The notes under the pieces were generated by a model, which searched no databases, was not told the origin of the DNA, and saw only the letters and a list, made by a program, of their open reading frames with translations. Shown here one piece after another: positions 1-8,172 of a stretch of DNA of 64,000 nucleotides (the stretch's first letter is position 1; every line of letters starts with the position of its first letter). The stretch is from an uncultured Bacteroidota bacterium (GTDB lineage Bacteria > Bacteroidota > Bacteroidia > Flavobacteriales > Flavobacteriaceae). A program made the position numbers and the translations under genes. The stretch lies in NCBI GenBank assembly GCA_902560065.1, contig CACEKG010000003.1, positions 22,569-86,568 on the forward strand. The letters are read 5' to 3'.

Positions 1-41
1 AAACTAAAATAAATTTATATTTATAATTATTCATTAATACT

Positions 42-49
42 TAAATTTG
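42..49 (+). promoter_or_regulatory. Candidate -7 promoter element (TAAATTTG)
   Basis: The octamer TAAATTTG fits the Bacteroidota primary sigma -7 consensus TAnnTTTG and lies 16 bases before the M81 gene start. No TTG is seen at the expected -33 distance, and chance matches are frequent in DNA this AT-rich, so this is tentative. Confidence 0.35.
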
Positions 50-65
50 AAAAAAATTTTAATAT

Positions 66-1616
66 ATGAGTGAAAATTTTCACAAATTTATTTTTTTATT
101 TCTAATTATTAGTGGATGTTCCTTAAATAAAGAAAATCCTAAGATTGCAATTGCTGGACTTGCAATTGAATCTAGTACTTTCTCTCCTGCAATCACAGAA
201 GAAAAAGCATTTCATGCAAAAACAGATGATGATGTTTTTTCATTTTATCCTTTTTTATCAAAAGATTCCATTCTTAGAAAAAACATTAACTGGATTCCAA
301 CTTTAAGAGGTCATGCCTTACCAGGTGGTATTGTAAGTAAGGAAGCCTATGAAAGTCTTGTAACAAAAACTTTAGGTAAGTTAAAAAAAAACATGCCGTA
401 TGATGGTCTTTTTTTTGACATACATGGGGCTATGAGTGTTCAGGGATTAGATGATCCAGAAGGAGATTTTATTACTAGAATTAGAAAAGTTATTGGAAAT
501 AAAACTTTTATTTCTACTTCAATGGATTTACATGGTAATGTTTCAAAAATATTAGCAGAAAATACAGATTTAATTACATGCTATAGAATGGCTCCACATG
601 AAGATGCTATTGAGTCAAAAAGAAGAGCAGTTGAAAATTTAATTAATAGAATTAAAAACGGAAAAGGCAAACCTAAATATAAAGCCTGGATTCCTGTTCC
701 TATTCTACTCCCAGGAGAAAAAACTAGTACAAGGGTAGAACCTGCGAAAAGTCTCTATTCGAAAATTAAGCCATTAACAAAACAAGAAGGAGTAATTGAC
801 GCTGCAATTTGGGTTGGTTATCCTTGGGCTGATGAACCAAGAAATCATGGGGTTGTTATGGCTACTGGAGATAATGAAAAACAAGTTAAAAATGTTGCTG
901 AAACTCTTGCAAAAAACTTTTGGTCTGTAAGAAATGAATTTAAATTTGTTGCTCCAACTGCAAACCTTAAGGAAAGCATTGATATGGCAGTAAGTAGTTC
1001 TGAAAAACCATTTATAATTAGTGACATGGGAGATAATCCTACTGCTGGTGGAGCAGGAGATGTCACATGGACTCTGGATAAAATCTTAAAAAGAAGAGAA
1101 TTTGCTTCAAAAAATGGGCCAACTCTAATATATGCTTCAATACCTGGGCCCAAATTAGTTGAAAAAGCTGTAAAAATTGGAATTGGTGGAAAAGTAAAAG
1201 AATTTGTTGGGGCTGAAGTAGATAATAGATATTCTCCACCCCTTTTATTAGAAGGTGAAATAATTTCAATTTTTCAAGGAGATGTCCATGCTGAAACAGA
1301 GGTCGTTGTTAGAAAGGGAAGTGTTTTTGTTATTGTAACAAAAAAAAGGAAACCATATCATAAAGAAATAGATTTTGTTCAATTAAATTTAAATCCAAAA
1401 AAAACAGATATAATTGTGGTCAAAATCGGATATCTTGTTCCTGAACTTTTTAATTTGAAAAAAGGGTGGATTATGGCTTTAACTCCTGGAGGAGTTGATC
1501 AAAACTTAGAAAGATTAAATTACAAAAGAATTAAAAGACCTATGTTCCCATTCGATAAAGATTTTGATAATCCAAACCTAAAAGTCAGGTGGATAAAATC
1601 CTCTAATGAACTATGA
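66..1616 (+). CDS. M81 family (MlrC-type) metallopeptidase, predicted lipoprotein
   Basis: This 516-residue protein matches the M81/MlrC family, named after the enzyme that acts on linearised microcystin products. The N terminus is a lipoprotein signal with lipobox IISGC (Cys18), so it should sit on a membrane outside the cytoplasm. Family motifs are visible: ESSTFSP at 35-41, DIHGAM near 119, MDLHGN near 155 and DMGDNPTAGGAGD near 320; the Asp/His pairs are the likely zinc ligands. It heads a three-gene plus-strand group and overlaps the next gene by 4 bases (ATGA). Family assignment is firm. Microcystin need not be the substrate, since most M81 members lie outside microcystin degraders. Confidence 0.85.
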   Translation: MSENFHKFIFLFLIISGCSLNKENPKIAIAGLAIESSTFSPAITEEKAFHAKTDDDVFSFYPFLSKDSILRKNINWIPTLRGHALPGGIVSKEAYESLVTKTLGKLKKNMPYDGLFFDIHGAMSVQGLDDPEGDFITRIRKVIGNKTFISTSMDLHGNVSKILAENTDLITCYRMAPHEDAIESKRRAVENLINRIKNGKGKPKYKAWIPVPILLPGEKTSTRVEPAKSLYSKIKPLTKQEGVIDAAIWVGYPWADEPRNHGVVMATGDNEKQVKNVAETLAKNFWSVRNEFKFVAPTANLKESIDMAVSSSEKPFIISDMGDNPTAGGAGDVTWTLDKILKRREFASKNGPTLIYASIPGPKLVEKAVKIGIGGKVKEFVGAEVDNRYSPPLLLEGEIISIFQGDVHAETEVVVRKGSVFVIVTKKRKPYHKEIDFVQLNLNPKKTDIIVVKIGYLVPELFNLKKGWIMALTPGGVDQNLERLNYKRIKRPMFPFDKDFDNPNLKVRWIKSSNEL

Positions 1617-2203
1617 GAAAAATAATTTTAATAAATATTTTAATATTTTCCTTTTTATTTTTCTATAGTTGTTCCAAAAGAGAAAAATATGAAAATGTAA
1701 TTCTTGAACAACAAGAAGAGGAAGAACCACAATTGGATAGCTGCGTTGATTATACATCTGTAAACCCAGACAGTTTAGAATCCTATTGGGAATTATTTGT
1801 TGAAGATGTAAAATGTTCGAGAGGTGGTCCAAATTATGGTGAAATAAATAAAACAGTAACTCTATATTTTATTGTTCCTACTGCTGAAACTATTGCTTCT
1901 GGAGTTACAGTAGATCATGCCGGATACTCTACATATTCAGGTTATTGCAACAGCGAAGCAGTAAATATTGGAGTAATTGAAGATTATTGGATTGATTACA
2001 CGGAAGTGCAAAAACTTTGGTTAATGTATCATGAATTTGGCCATGATGTTTACAGATATCGTCATAGCTCTGACCCTAAAGATATAATGTATCCATCGGT
2101 AGCTAGAAGTGATGTAAAAATAAATGATTTCATTAGAGCTAAAGAAAAGTTTTTTAAAAGAGACTTTGAGGGAATTGAATATATTAGTTGCGATCAAGAT
2201 TAA
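1613..2203 (+). CDS. Putative zincin-like metalloprotease lipoprotein
   Basis: The protein has 196 residues. A signal peptide ends in a lipobox with Cys20, followed by an acidic Glu/Gln-rich linker. Residues 140-151 read HEFGHDVYRYRH, an HExxH zinc motif with a third His seven residues on, followed at 156-161 by KDIMYP, which resembles the Met-turn of metzincin-like proteases. The usual metzincin spacing puts the third ligand six residues after the second His, so this is one residue longer. The start ATG overlaps the M81 stop codon, implying translational coupling and a shared role outside the cytoplasm. I recognise no named family; protease function is inferred from the motif. Confidence 0.7.
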   Translation: MRKIILINILIFSFLFFYSCSKREKYENVILEQQEEEEPQLDSCVDYTSVNPDSLESYWELFVEDVKCSRGGPNYGEINKTVTLYFIVPTAETIASGVTVDHAGYSTYSGYCNSEAVNIGVIEDYWIDYTEVQKLWLMYHEFGHDVYRYRHSSDPKDIMYPSVARSDVKINDFIRAKEKFFKRDFEGIEYISCDQD

Positions 2204-2223
2204 CTAAAAATATTTTCATAAAG

Positions 2224-2625
2224 ATGCGTTTATTATTTATTATTTTATTTTTTCTTTTAATTTCAAATCAAATTATCTCTCAAAATAATCCAAAAAAAAT
2301 AGTTTTGGAATATTATAGTGAACTTCCATATAAATATATAAGTTCTAGTGATGAATTTACTCAATTAGAAATTAGCCTTTTTGTTAGAGAAATTTCAATT
2401 AATTTATTAAACAAATTTTTAGAGGATTTTTCAAAAAATATTGAAGAAGAAAACGGTTATTTAGTTATTATAAATTTAATTAATTCTAATCAAATTAATA
2501 TTCAAATTCCATTTGCCATAAATCAAGATAAGTTAAAATCTTTAAGGGAATCAAAAGAGAGCTTTGAAGAAACATGTAATATCATCTTGAATGAGAGTTA
2601 TGAATGGATTCTAAGATATATATAA
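2224..2625 (+). CDS. Hypothetical secreted protein
   Basis: I do not recognise this 133-residue protein. The frame is open from 2188, but the ATG at 2224 is preferred because it begins a clean signal peptide (basic residue, about 18 hydrophobic residues, then ISQNN), a normal Flavobacteria cleavage pattern ending at Gln. The mature part is mixed charged and hydrophobic, with no Cys pair or catalytic motif. It follows the zincin gene by about 20 bases and probably shares its transcript. Confidence 0.6.
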   Translation: MRLLFIILFFLLISNQIISQNNPKKIVLEYYSELPYKYISSSDEFTQLEISLFVREISINLLNKFLEDFSKNIEEENGYLVIINLINSNQINIQIPFAINQDKLKSLRESKESFEETCNIILNESYEWILRYI

Positions 2626-2652
2626 AAAAAGCCTTTGAGTAAACTCAAAGGC
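2624..2652 (-). terminator. Rho-independent terminator acting on the minus strand
   Basis: A perfect inverted repeat (GCCTTTGAG, loop TAAA, CTCAAAGGC) spans 2631-2652. On the minus strand it is followed by a run of seven U. On the plus strand no U-run follows the hairpin, so its polarity is minus even though the nearest upstream plus-strand gene ends at 2625. Confidence 0.7.
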
Positions 2653-2869
2653 TCATAACCATAAACCAATTCATTCTGAAGAATTGATAATCAAAAATAA
2701 TAATTTTAAACCAATTATTTATACATTTAAAAAAAAGTTATAAAATAGATTTTACAGGTTTTTAACTAATCTTTAACCTTTCTTAAACATTTTTTAACAA
2801 AAACATAAACTAAATTTATAATCGTTAAACAGCATCTTAAGTTTAACCCTTTTAGTTTTAATTAGTTAA
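2653..2869. other. Gene-free segment between two terminators
   Basis: No ORF of useful length lies here on either strand. The segment holds a 10-base direct repeat (TAAACCAATT at 2662 and 2707) and a phased TTTAAC array. It is bounded by a minus-polarity terminator at 2624-2652 and a bidirectional terminator at 2870-2900, the arrangement expected of a short independent transcript. I see no convincing promoter. Confidence 0.4.
2761..2798. repeat. Helically phased TTTAAC repeats
   Basis: Hexamers TTTAAC (2761), TTTAAC (2772), TTAAAC (2783) and TTTAAC (2793) are spaced 11, 11 and 10 bases apart, close to one helical turn. This could be a protein-binding array or simple AT-rich redundancy. Confidence 0.4.
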
Positions 2870-2900
2870 AAAACCCTGAAAAAAACTTTTTCAGGGTTTT
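2870..2900. terminator. Bidirectional rho-independent terminator
   Basis: A 14-base-pair inverted repeat centred on CCCTGAAAAA/TTTTTCAGGG, with A- and T-runs on both outer sides, sits three bases beyond the stop codon of the SET-domain gene. It ends that minus-strand transcript and would also work on the plus strand. Confidence 0.8.
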
Positions 2901-2902
2901 AT

Positions 2903-3271
2903 TTATTGTGTAACTTCAAAATCTCTTTCCCAATTTGGGTTTTTTAATTTATTGATAATATACTTTATTGTTAGTTCTTCTCCCTTTTTAATTTTATTAA
3001 TTGTAATTATTCTAATATGCTTAAGGTTACCTAATTTGGAATCTATTTTAAATACAACAGCTTTACAATTTGGCATTTCATGATGATTTATAAAAGCTCC
3101 AAGAGACAATCTAATATATCCATCTTGAAATTTACTATTATAAATATGAGAAATTCCTAAATCAACTCCTTTATCTAAATCCTTCAAAGTAAATAATCCC
3201 AAACCATCAATTTGACTTTCTGAAATAGTTAAAAAGTCTGGCAGTGGTTTCCATTCAGTTTTTTCTATCAT
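2903..3271 (-). CDS. SET domain-containing protein
   Basis: This 122-residue protein is essentially a bare SET fold. It shows GLGLF at 23-27 (first SET motif), INHHEMPNC at 61-69 (the NH-rich AdoMet/active-site loop) and KKGEELTIKY at 95-104 (the GEEL-Y motif with the conserved Tyr). SET proteins are usually AdoMet-dependent lysine methyltransferases; short bacterial members have few characterised targets. There is no post-SET cysteine cluster. It has its own candidate promoter (3297-3304) and terminator (2870-2900), so it is probably monocistronic. Fold assignment is good; substrate unknown. Confidence 0.8.
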   Translation of the reverse strand: MIEKTEWKPLPDFLTISESQIDGLGLFTLKDLDKGVDLGISHIYNSKFQDGYIRLSLGAFINHHEMPNCKAVVFKIDSKLGNLKHIRIITINKIKKGEELTIKYIINKLKNPNWERDFEVTQ

Positions 3272-3296
3272 AAAGTATTATTTAGTATAAAAATTA

Positions 3297-3304
3297 CAAA
3301 TTTA
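3297..3304 (-). promoter_or_regulatory. Candidate -7 promoter element for the SET-domain gene
   Basis: On the minus strand this reads TAAATTTG, matching TAnnTTTG, 25 bases upstream of the ATG at 3271. A -33 TTG at the right distance is not evident. Confidence 0.4.
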
Positions 3305-3327
3305 TTTTACAATAAAAAATAAATTTA

Positions 3328-4188
3328 TTATTTATAAGCTCTTATCAGTCCTTCTTGAGATACTGATGCAACCATCTCTCCTGCTTGATTAAATATACTT
3401 CCAAGAGTAAAACCTCTTGAATTTGAAGCACTTGGACTTTGCATTGAATATAAAAGCCAGTCATCTATTTTAAATTGTCTATGAAACCATATAGCGTGGT
3501 CTAAACTTGCATAAAAAATTTTTTTTCCGAATAATTTTTCTCTATGAGGAAGGGTAGCGGTTAATAATAAACTATAATCAGATGCAAATGCTAAAAGTTG
3601 ATGTTGAAAAGATATTTTAGCATCAACTTTTTCTTTTGTCTTAAACCACACATGAGATTTAGGCAAACTATTTCTAGTTTGTAAAAAAGTTGCCTTTTCA
3701 ACAGGCTTAAATTCAAAAACTTTTGGATGAGATTTTAAAATTTTCTCATATCTCTCAGAATCTATTTTCTTTAAGTTAACTGCTTGTTGAAGATCAGTCA
3801 ATAATAAATCTGGAGTTAATACATTAGGCATATTAATTTGATGATTAACTCCTTCTTGATTAAGTTGAAAAGAAGCTGCCATTATAAAAATAGCTTTACC
3901 TTTTTGATAAGCTATAACTCTTCGAGTAGTAAAACTTTTACCATCTCTAATATTATCAACATGATAATTAATAGGAACATTAATATCTCCCCCCAATATA
4001 AAATAACCATGCATGGAGTGAGCAATTCTATCTTCAGGTACAGTTTGATATGCTGCATGTAGCGACTGTCCTAAAACTTGTCCTCCAAAAACTCTTCCCC
4101 ATTCTGTCTTATAATTTTGTCCTGTAAAATTATTATCCTTGGTTTTTTCTAAGGATAAAAGTTGTTTTAACTCACTTAAATTAATCAT
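3328..4188 (-). CDS. tesB: Acyl-CoA thioesterase II (TesB family)
   Basis: The 286-residue double-hotdog protein hydrolyses acyl-CoA to free acid and CoA in the cytoplasm. TesB landmarks are clear: WGRVFGGQVLGQ at 30-41, HSMHGYFILGG, a central FQHQLLAFASDYSLLLT segment carrying the catalytic-type Asp, then DHAIWFHR and the C-terminal TLGSIFNQAGEMVASVSQEGL block. Its start is 6 bases downstream of the symporter gene's stop, so it is the last gene of the operon led by the M20 amidohydrolase. Confidence 0.92.
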   Translation of the reverse strand: MINLSELKQLLSLEKTKDNNFTGQNYKTEWGRVFGGQVLGQSLHAAYQTVPEDRIAHSMHGYFILGGDINVPINYHVDNIRDGKSFTTRRVIAYQKGKAIFIMAASFQLNQEGVNHQINMPNVLTPDLLLTDLQQAVNLKKIDSERYEKILKSHPKVFEFKPVEKATFLQTRNSLPKSHVWFKTKEKVDAKISFQHQLLAFASDYSLLLTATLPHREKLFGKKIFYASLDHAIWFHRQFKIDDWLLYSMQSPSASNSRGFTLGSIFNQAGEMVASVSQEGLIRAYK

Positions 4189-4194
4189 TAATTA

Positions 4195-5103
4195 TTATTT
4201 ATTCTTAAATAAGATTACAAAAATACTGCCATATAAAGAATGAACCAAACTTGATATTGCAGATGGAATTGCAATAGCAGGGTTAACAAAATTTTCTTTT
4301 GACAAAACTACACCTAAACCTGAATTTTGCATACCAACTTCAACTGAGATTGTTTTGGCTATAAAATGATTTCTAAAAAAGATTCTACTAATAAAGTAGC
4401 CTAAAAAAAATCCTAAAAAATGTAGTGTCATGATTGAAAATAAAAGTGAAAGGCCTGAAGACAAAATTATATCCTTTCCTTCACCTATTATACTAGCAAC
4501 AATCAATGTTATTAAAATAACTGCCAATGATGGTCCAACTTTTACAAATTTTTTGGTTTTATCAGGAAAAGTCCTATTTAATATAATTCCTGTTATTACT
4601 GGAATTAAAACTACTTTTAAAGTACTTAAAAATAACCCTATTGCATCTACTTCTATTTCACTTGCTGATAAATTGCTAATTAATAAAGGAGTCATTACAA
4701 CTGCTGAAACAGTTGAAGTAGCTGTCATTGCAACCGAAAGTGCCAAATTAGAATTTGATAGATAAACTATAACGTTGGAGGCTGTTCCTCCTGGACAACT
4801 AGCAACTAAAATTAATCCTAAAGAAAAAAAGGGAGGTAAACTAAATATGATTGATAAGCCCCAACCTAAAAAAGGCATAATTGTAAATTGTAAAATAAAA
4901 CCCATCAAAACCCAATACGGATGTTTTAAAATTTGCTTAAAATGGTTTAAATCTAAAGTTAAACCCATTACTAGCATTATTATTCCAAGACCAATTGTTA
5001 TTAAATTTCCAGAAAACCAAGTAAAAATTTCAGGATTAAAAAATGATAATAGAGAAGCTATAGAGACAAACCAAGGAAAATAATTTGGAATTTTACTTAA
5101 CAA
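4195..5103 (-). CDS. Bile acid:sodium symporter (BASS) family transporter
   Basis: The 302-residue protein is very hydrophobic, with about nine or ten membrane spans. CPGGTASN at 103-110 is the characteristic BASS/SBF cross-over motif near the Na+ site; a second discontinuous helix region near 250-265 carries VGMQNSGLG. BASS proteins import organic anions with Na+, from bile acids to pantoate and pyruvate, so the substrate is open. It lies between the exported-protein gene (18-base gap) and tesB (6-base gap), suggesting uptake of an organic acid released by the upstream amidohydrolase. Confidence 0.88.
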   Translation of the reverse strand: MLSKIPNYFPWFVSIASLLSFFNPEIFTWFSGNLITIGLGIIMLVMGLTLDLNHFKQILKHPYWVLMGFILQFTIMPFLGWGLSIIFSLPPFFSLGLILVASCPGGTASNVIVYLSNSNLALSVAMTATSTVSAVVMTPLLISNLSASEIEVDAIGLFLSTLKVVLIPVITGIILNRTFPDKTKKFVKVGPSLAVILITLIVASIIGEGKDIILSSGLSLLFSIMTLHFLGFFLGYFISRIFFRNHFIAKTISVEVGMQNSGLGVVLSKENFVNPAIAIPSAISSLVHSLYGSIFVILFKNK

Positions 5104-5121
5104 AAGTCATTGTTTAAATTT

Positions 5122-5781
5122 TTATTTTCTTTTGGTCCAAATTTCATGCATAGGGCTTCCTTTACTACTAAAACCTTTATGATACCAATCATCACTTTTT
5201 TGGACAAAATTAAATTTTAACTTAATACCAACTTTGGAATTATCTCTAGAAAAAAACTCAATTTTTTCAATATAATCTGATTCTTCAATTTCATATGACC
5301 CCCCTCCAGATCCAGAGAATTTGAAAGTTTCTGTGTTAAATGCAGTCCATTGAAAATATCCATCTAATAAAAATTTCATGGTCTTTCTAGGCTTATTTAA
5401 ATCTCTTCTTTTCTCCCCTTCTTTAGTTACTCTTCCTCCCATTAACCATTTTCCATCTAATGCTTTTTTTGATTTTGAAATATATTTCCAAGACTTATCT
5501 TTAACTATAGTCATATTTTTTAATTGATCATTTTCAAAGTTTGAATTAAACTCAAATGTAACATTAAAAGTGTTTTTATCCATTGACTTATAGTATCCTC
5601 CACGGGATAGAATAAATATATTAGGATCATGTGAATATTGAGTTTCAATTAAATAATTATTATCTAAAAAAATTCTATGATGGATTGTTTTACCTTGATT
5701 TTCAGAATAAAATAAATAAACTTGTGAAAATGAGTCTTCAAACACAAAAGTTAGTAAAATAAGAAAATAAATGTGTTTCAT
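5122..5781 (-). CDS. Exported protein of unknown function
   Basis: The 219-residue protein has a signal peptide ending in DSFSQ (about residue 20). The mature part is beta-rich with repeated aromatic/Gly stretches (GKWLMGGR, RPRKTMKFLL-type, KFSGSGGGSY, EFFSRDNSKVG, HEIWTKR), resembling a lipocalin-like fold of a family often labelled only 'membrane or secreted protein' in Bacteroidota. No catalytic motif is seen. It sits 12 bases after the M20 gene and 18 before the symporter gene, so it is likely part of the same exported amide-processing function. Confidence 0.6.
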   Translation of the reverse strand: MKHIYFLILLTFVFEDSFSQVYLFYSENQGKTIHHRIFLDNNYLIETQYSHDPNIFILSRGGYYKSMDKNTFNVTFEFNSNFENDQLKNMTIVKDKSWKYISKSKKALDGKWLMGGRVTKEGEKRRDLNKPRKTMKFLLDGYFQWTAFNTETFKFSGSGGGSYEIEESDYIEKIEFFSRDNSKVGIKLKFNFVQKSDDWYHKGFSSKGSPMHEIWTKRK

Positions 5782-5793
5782 TTTTTAAAAAAT

Positions 5794-7212
5794 TTAGTTT
5801 CTATAATTTAATGCAGGTTTTCTTTTACCAAGTAAAGGAATATATTTAAAATTTTCACCTCTTTTAAGTAAAAATTCTTTTTTAGCAGATTTAACAATTT
5901 TAGGGTTTTCAATTAACTGAATAGCGGTTATAGCCAAAGTTTTAGAAGCTACTATCATCCCTTTATTACCAATAGATGTACCTCCAGCCGCAACTGCTTG
6001 CCAACTATGAGCTGGGGTTTCTGGAACCCAAGTAGCAGCTCTGAAACCAACAGTTGGAACTGTATAACTAACATCTCCTACATCTGTCGATCCTCCTGGA
6101 GGAGAATAATCAGCATATGGAGCAACTCCCTCTACATATTTTATATCTAGTTTTGTATTCATGCTTTTTGAAATTTCCTTTGCAAAAACTAATTCTTCTT
6201 TATCATATTTATACCCTCCAACGTAACTTAAGTTTTTATGAATCATTTTTTGTAAAATTTCATTATGAAGCATATCATGAGTACCTCCTATCATTTCATA
6301 ATCCATTGTTGTTCCAGTTCCAATTGCAGCTCCTTTTGCAGCATCTACAATCCTGTCAAAAACTTTTATTACTTCATCTCTAGTTTTATGCCTAGCATAA
6401 TAATATACCTCAGCAAAATCAGGAACAACATTTGGAGCTTCTCCTCCTCTTGTTATTACATAATGTATTCTTGTACTTTCTGTTACATGTTCCCTTAACA
6501 TATTGACCATTGTGTTCATTGCTTCTACAGCATCTAAAGCAGATCTTCCTTTTTCTGGGGCCCCAGCTGCATGAGCAGAAACTCCATAAAATCTAAACTT
6601 AGCTGACTTATTTGCAAGAGCAGGTCTTATACTTGCCGAATTCTGATTAGCTCCATGCCAATGAAGTGCTATATCAACATCATCAAATAATCCTTTACGA
6701 GTCATATATACTTTACCTGATCCCCCTTCTTCCGCAGGACATCCATAAAATCTAATAGTTCCAGACTTTTTATTTTCTTTTAAATAATTTTTTATTTCAA
6801 TGGCCGCTGCTGCTGAAGCGGTTCCAAATAAGTGGTGCCCACAAGCATGACCAGCTTTTCCTCCAGCTGAAATTTTATATGGAACTCTTTGTTGAGATAA
6901 ACCTGGAAGGGCATCATATTCCCCTAAAATTGCAATAATTGGTAAACCATTTCCATAACTAGCTATAAAAGCTGTAGGGATATTTGCGACACCTGATTCA
7001 ATATTAAAATCTTCTTGTGAAAGTATTTTTTTTAAAAGATCACTACTTTTTTTCTCTTGATATCCCATTTCAGCAAAAGACCAAATATCTTGAGCTATTG
7101 AACCATATAATTCCTTTTTGTCATCAATATTTTTTAATATTTTATTATACTTTTTTTGACCAAAAGAAAAAAATGAAACAAAAAAAACAAATAAAAAAGT
7201 TAATGCTCTCAT
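5794..7212 (-). CDS. Exported M20-family amidohydrolase (AbgB-like)
   Basis: The 472-residue enzyme has a signal peptide to about Gln19, so it is periplasmic. Metal-site motifs of M20/M28-type amidohydrolases are present: GEYDALPG at 98-104, GHACGHH at 121-127 and PAEEGG at 159-164, followed by a dimerisation lid containing HAAGAPEKGRSALDA. It is most like p-aminobenzoyl-glutamate hydrolase subunit B and related N-acyl amino acid or indole-acetyl-amino-acid hydrolases, which split amide bonds. It heads the operon with a secreted protein, BASS symporter and TesB. The reaction class is well supported; the actual amide substrate is not. Confidence 0.85.
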   Translation of the reverse strand: MRALTFLFVFFVSFFSFGQKKYNKILKNIDDKKELYGSIAQDIWSFAEMGYQEKKSSDLLKKILSQEDFNIESGVANIPTAFIASYGNGLPIIAILGEYDALPGLSQQRVPYKISAGGKAGHACGHHLFGTASAAAAIEIKNYLKENKKSGTIRFYGCPAEEGGSGKVYMTRKGLFDDVDIALHWHGANQNSASIRPALANKSAKFRFYGVSAHAAGAPEKGRSALDAVEAMNTMVNMLREHVTESTRIHYVITRGGEAPNVVPDFAEVYYYARHKTRDEVIKVFDRIVDAAKGAAIGTGTTMDYEMIGGTHDMLHNEILQKMIHKNLSYVGGYKYDKEELVFAKEISKSMNTKLDIKYVEGVAPYADYSPPGGSTDVGDVSYTVPTVGFRAATWVPETPAHSWQAVAAGGTSIGNKGMIVASKTLAITAIQLIENPKIVKSAKKEFLLKRGENFKYIPLLGKRKPALNYRN

Positions 7213-7232
7213 AAAACTAATTGTCTAAGGTT

Positions 7233-7260
7233 CAAATTTATACAAAATATTCTATTTCAA
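7233..7260 (-). promoter_or_regulatory. Promoter of the amidohydrolase operon
   Basis: On the minus strand there is TTG at 7260-7258, a 17-base spacer and TAAATTTG at 7240-7233. This matches both elements of the Bacteroidota consensus at near-ideal spacing, with the start codon about 20 bases further on. Confidence 0.55.
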
Positions 7261-7275
7261 ATTAAATTAATATTC

Positions 7276-8160
7276 TTAAAAATTATTGTCTGTTTTTTTT
7301 GTCACCAAATAAATTCCATACAAAATAATAAAACAGGAGATCCATTGAAACTTGGAAAAAATTTCTCCATCTAAAACACCCCAACCTATTCCAACTATTG
7401 GCAGTAAATAAGTAACCGAAACAGAAAATACAGGGGAGGAAATTGAAATTAATTTATTGAACATAACATTAGCTAGTGCAGAACCAATTAATGCTAACAC
7501 TAAAATATAACCTATTGACTCAAGTATTAGTTGTGATTCATAAAAATTATTATAAGGAAAATCTGAAAAACAAAAAATTATAATCCCAAAAGGTAAAACT
7601 GAAATGAAATTTCCTAAAGCTATAGCAAAAACTGAAACTCCTTTTAATTTATATTTAACTAAATTGGCATTAATTGCATAACAAACTGTTGCTAGAATAA
7701 TTAATAATGAATAAATTCCTCCATAATCTGAATTAATAGAAATTTCATTTGAAACTAAAAACATAGTAGCAATAAATCCAATAAATACTCCAATAATTTT
7801 ATTTTGATTAAATCTTTTTGCGAAAATAAAATACCCAAAAATGATAGTAAATAATGGAGTCATCGCACTTAATACAGCTGCTACTGAACTATTAATTATT
7901 GTTTGTGAAAATGAAAACAAATAAACTGGAAAAAAATTTCCAATAAATCCCGTTAAAATAATCCATTTCCATTTATCATTTGGTATTAGTTTTAATGTTT
8001 TAAAACCAAAAATTGAAAGAAAAAATGCACTAAATATTACTCTTAAAGATGCTAATTGAATTGGGGTCAAACCCAATAATCCTTTTTTAATAAGTATAAA
8101 TGCACTTCCATAAATAAATGAAAGTAAAATCAAATAGGTCCATTTTTCAAAAATTTTCAT
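7276..8160 (-). CDS. EamA/DMT superfamily transporter
   Basis: The 294-residue protein has ten predicted membrane helices in two EamA repeats (about 5-135 and 150-285), with the typical repeat-1 features AFILIKKGL and LASLRVIFSAFFLS. Drug/metabolite family members export amino acids, nucleosides or other small metabolites; the substrate cannot be told. It starts 12 bases after the gldD stop region and appears to be the last gene of the mutY-ssb-gldD transcript. Confidence 0.85.
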   Translation of the reverse strand: MKIFEKWTYLILLSFIYGSAFILIKKGLLGLTPIQLASLRVIFSAFFLSIFGFKTLKLIPNDKWKWIILTGFIGNFFPVYLFSFSQTIINSSVAAVLSAMTPLFTIIFGYFIFAKRFNQNKIIGVFIGFIATMFLVSNEISINSDYGGIYSLLIILATVCYAINANLVKYKLKGVSVFAIALGNFISVLPFGIIIFCFSDFPYNNFYESQLILESIGYILVLALIGSALANVMFNKLISISSPVFSVSVTYLLPIVGIGWGVLDGEIFSKFQWISCFIILYGIYLVTKKTDNNF

Positions 8161-8172
8161 TAAATGATCAAA

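Noticed and set aside
845..1269. Open frames on the minus strand inside the M81 gene
   Set aside because: No family resemblance; they overlap a convincing conserved gene and reflect codon bias on the opposite strand.
2761..2798. Phased TTTAAC hexamers as a CRISPR array
   Set aside because: Units are too short, spacers are about 5 bases and no cas genes are near.
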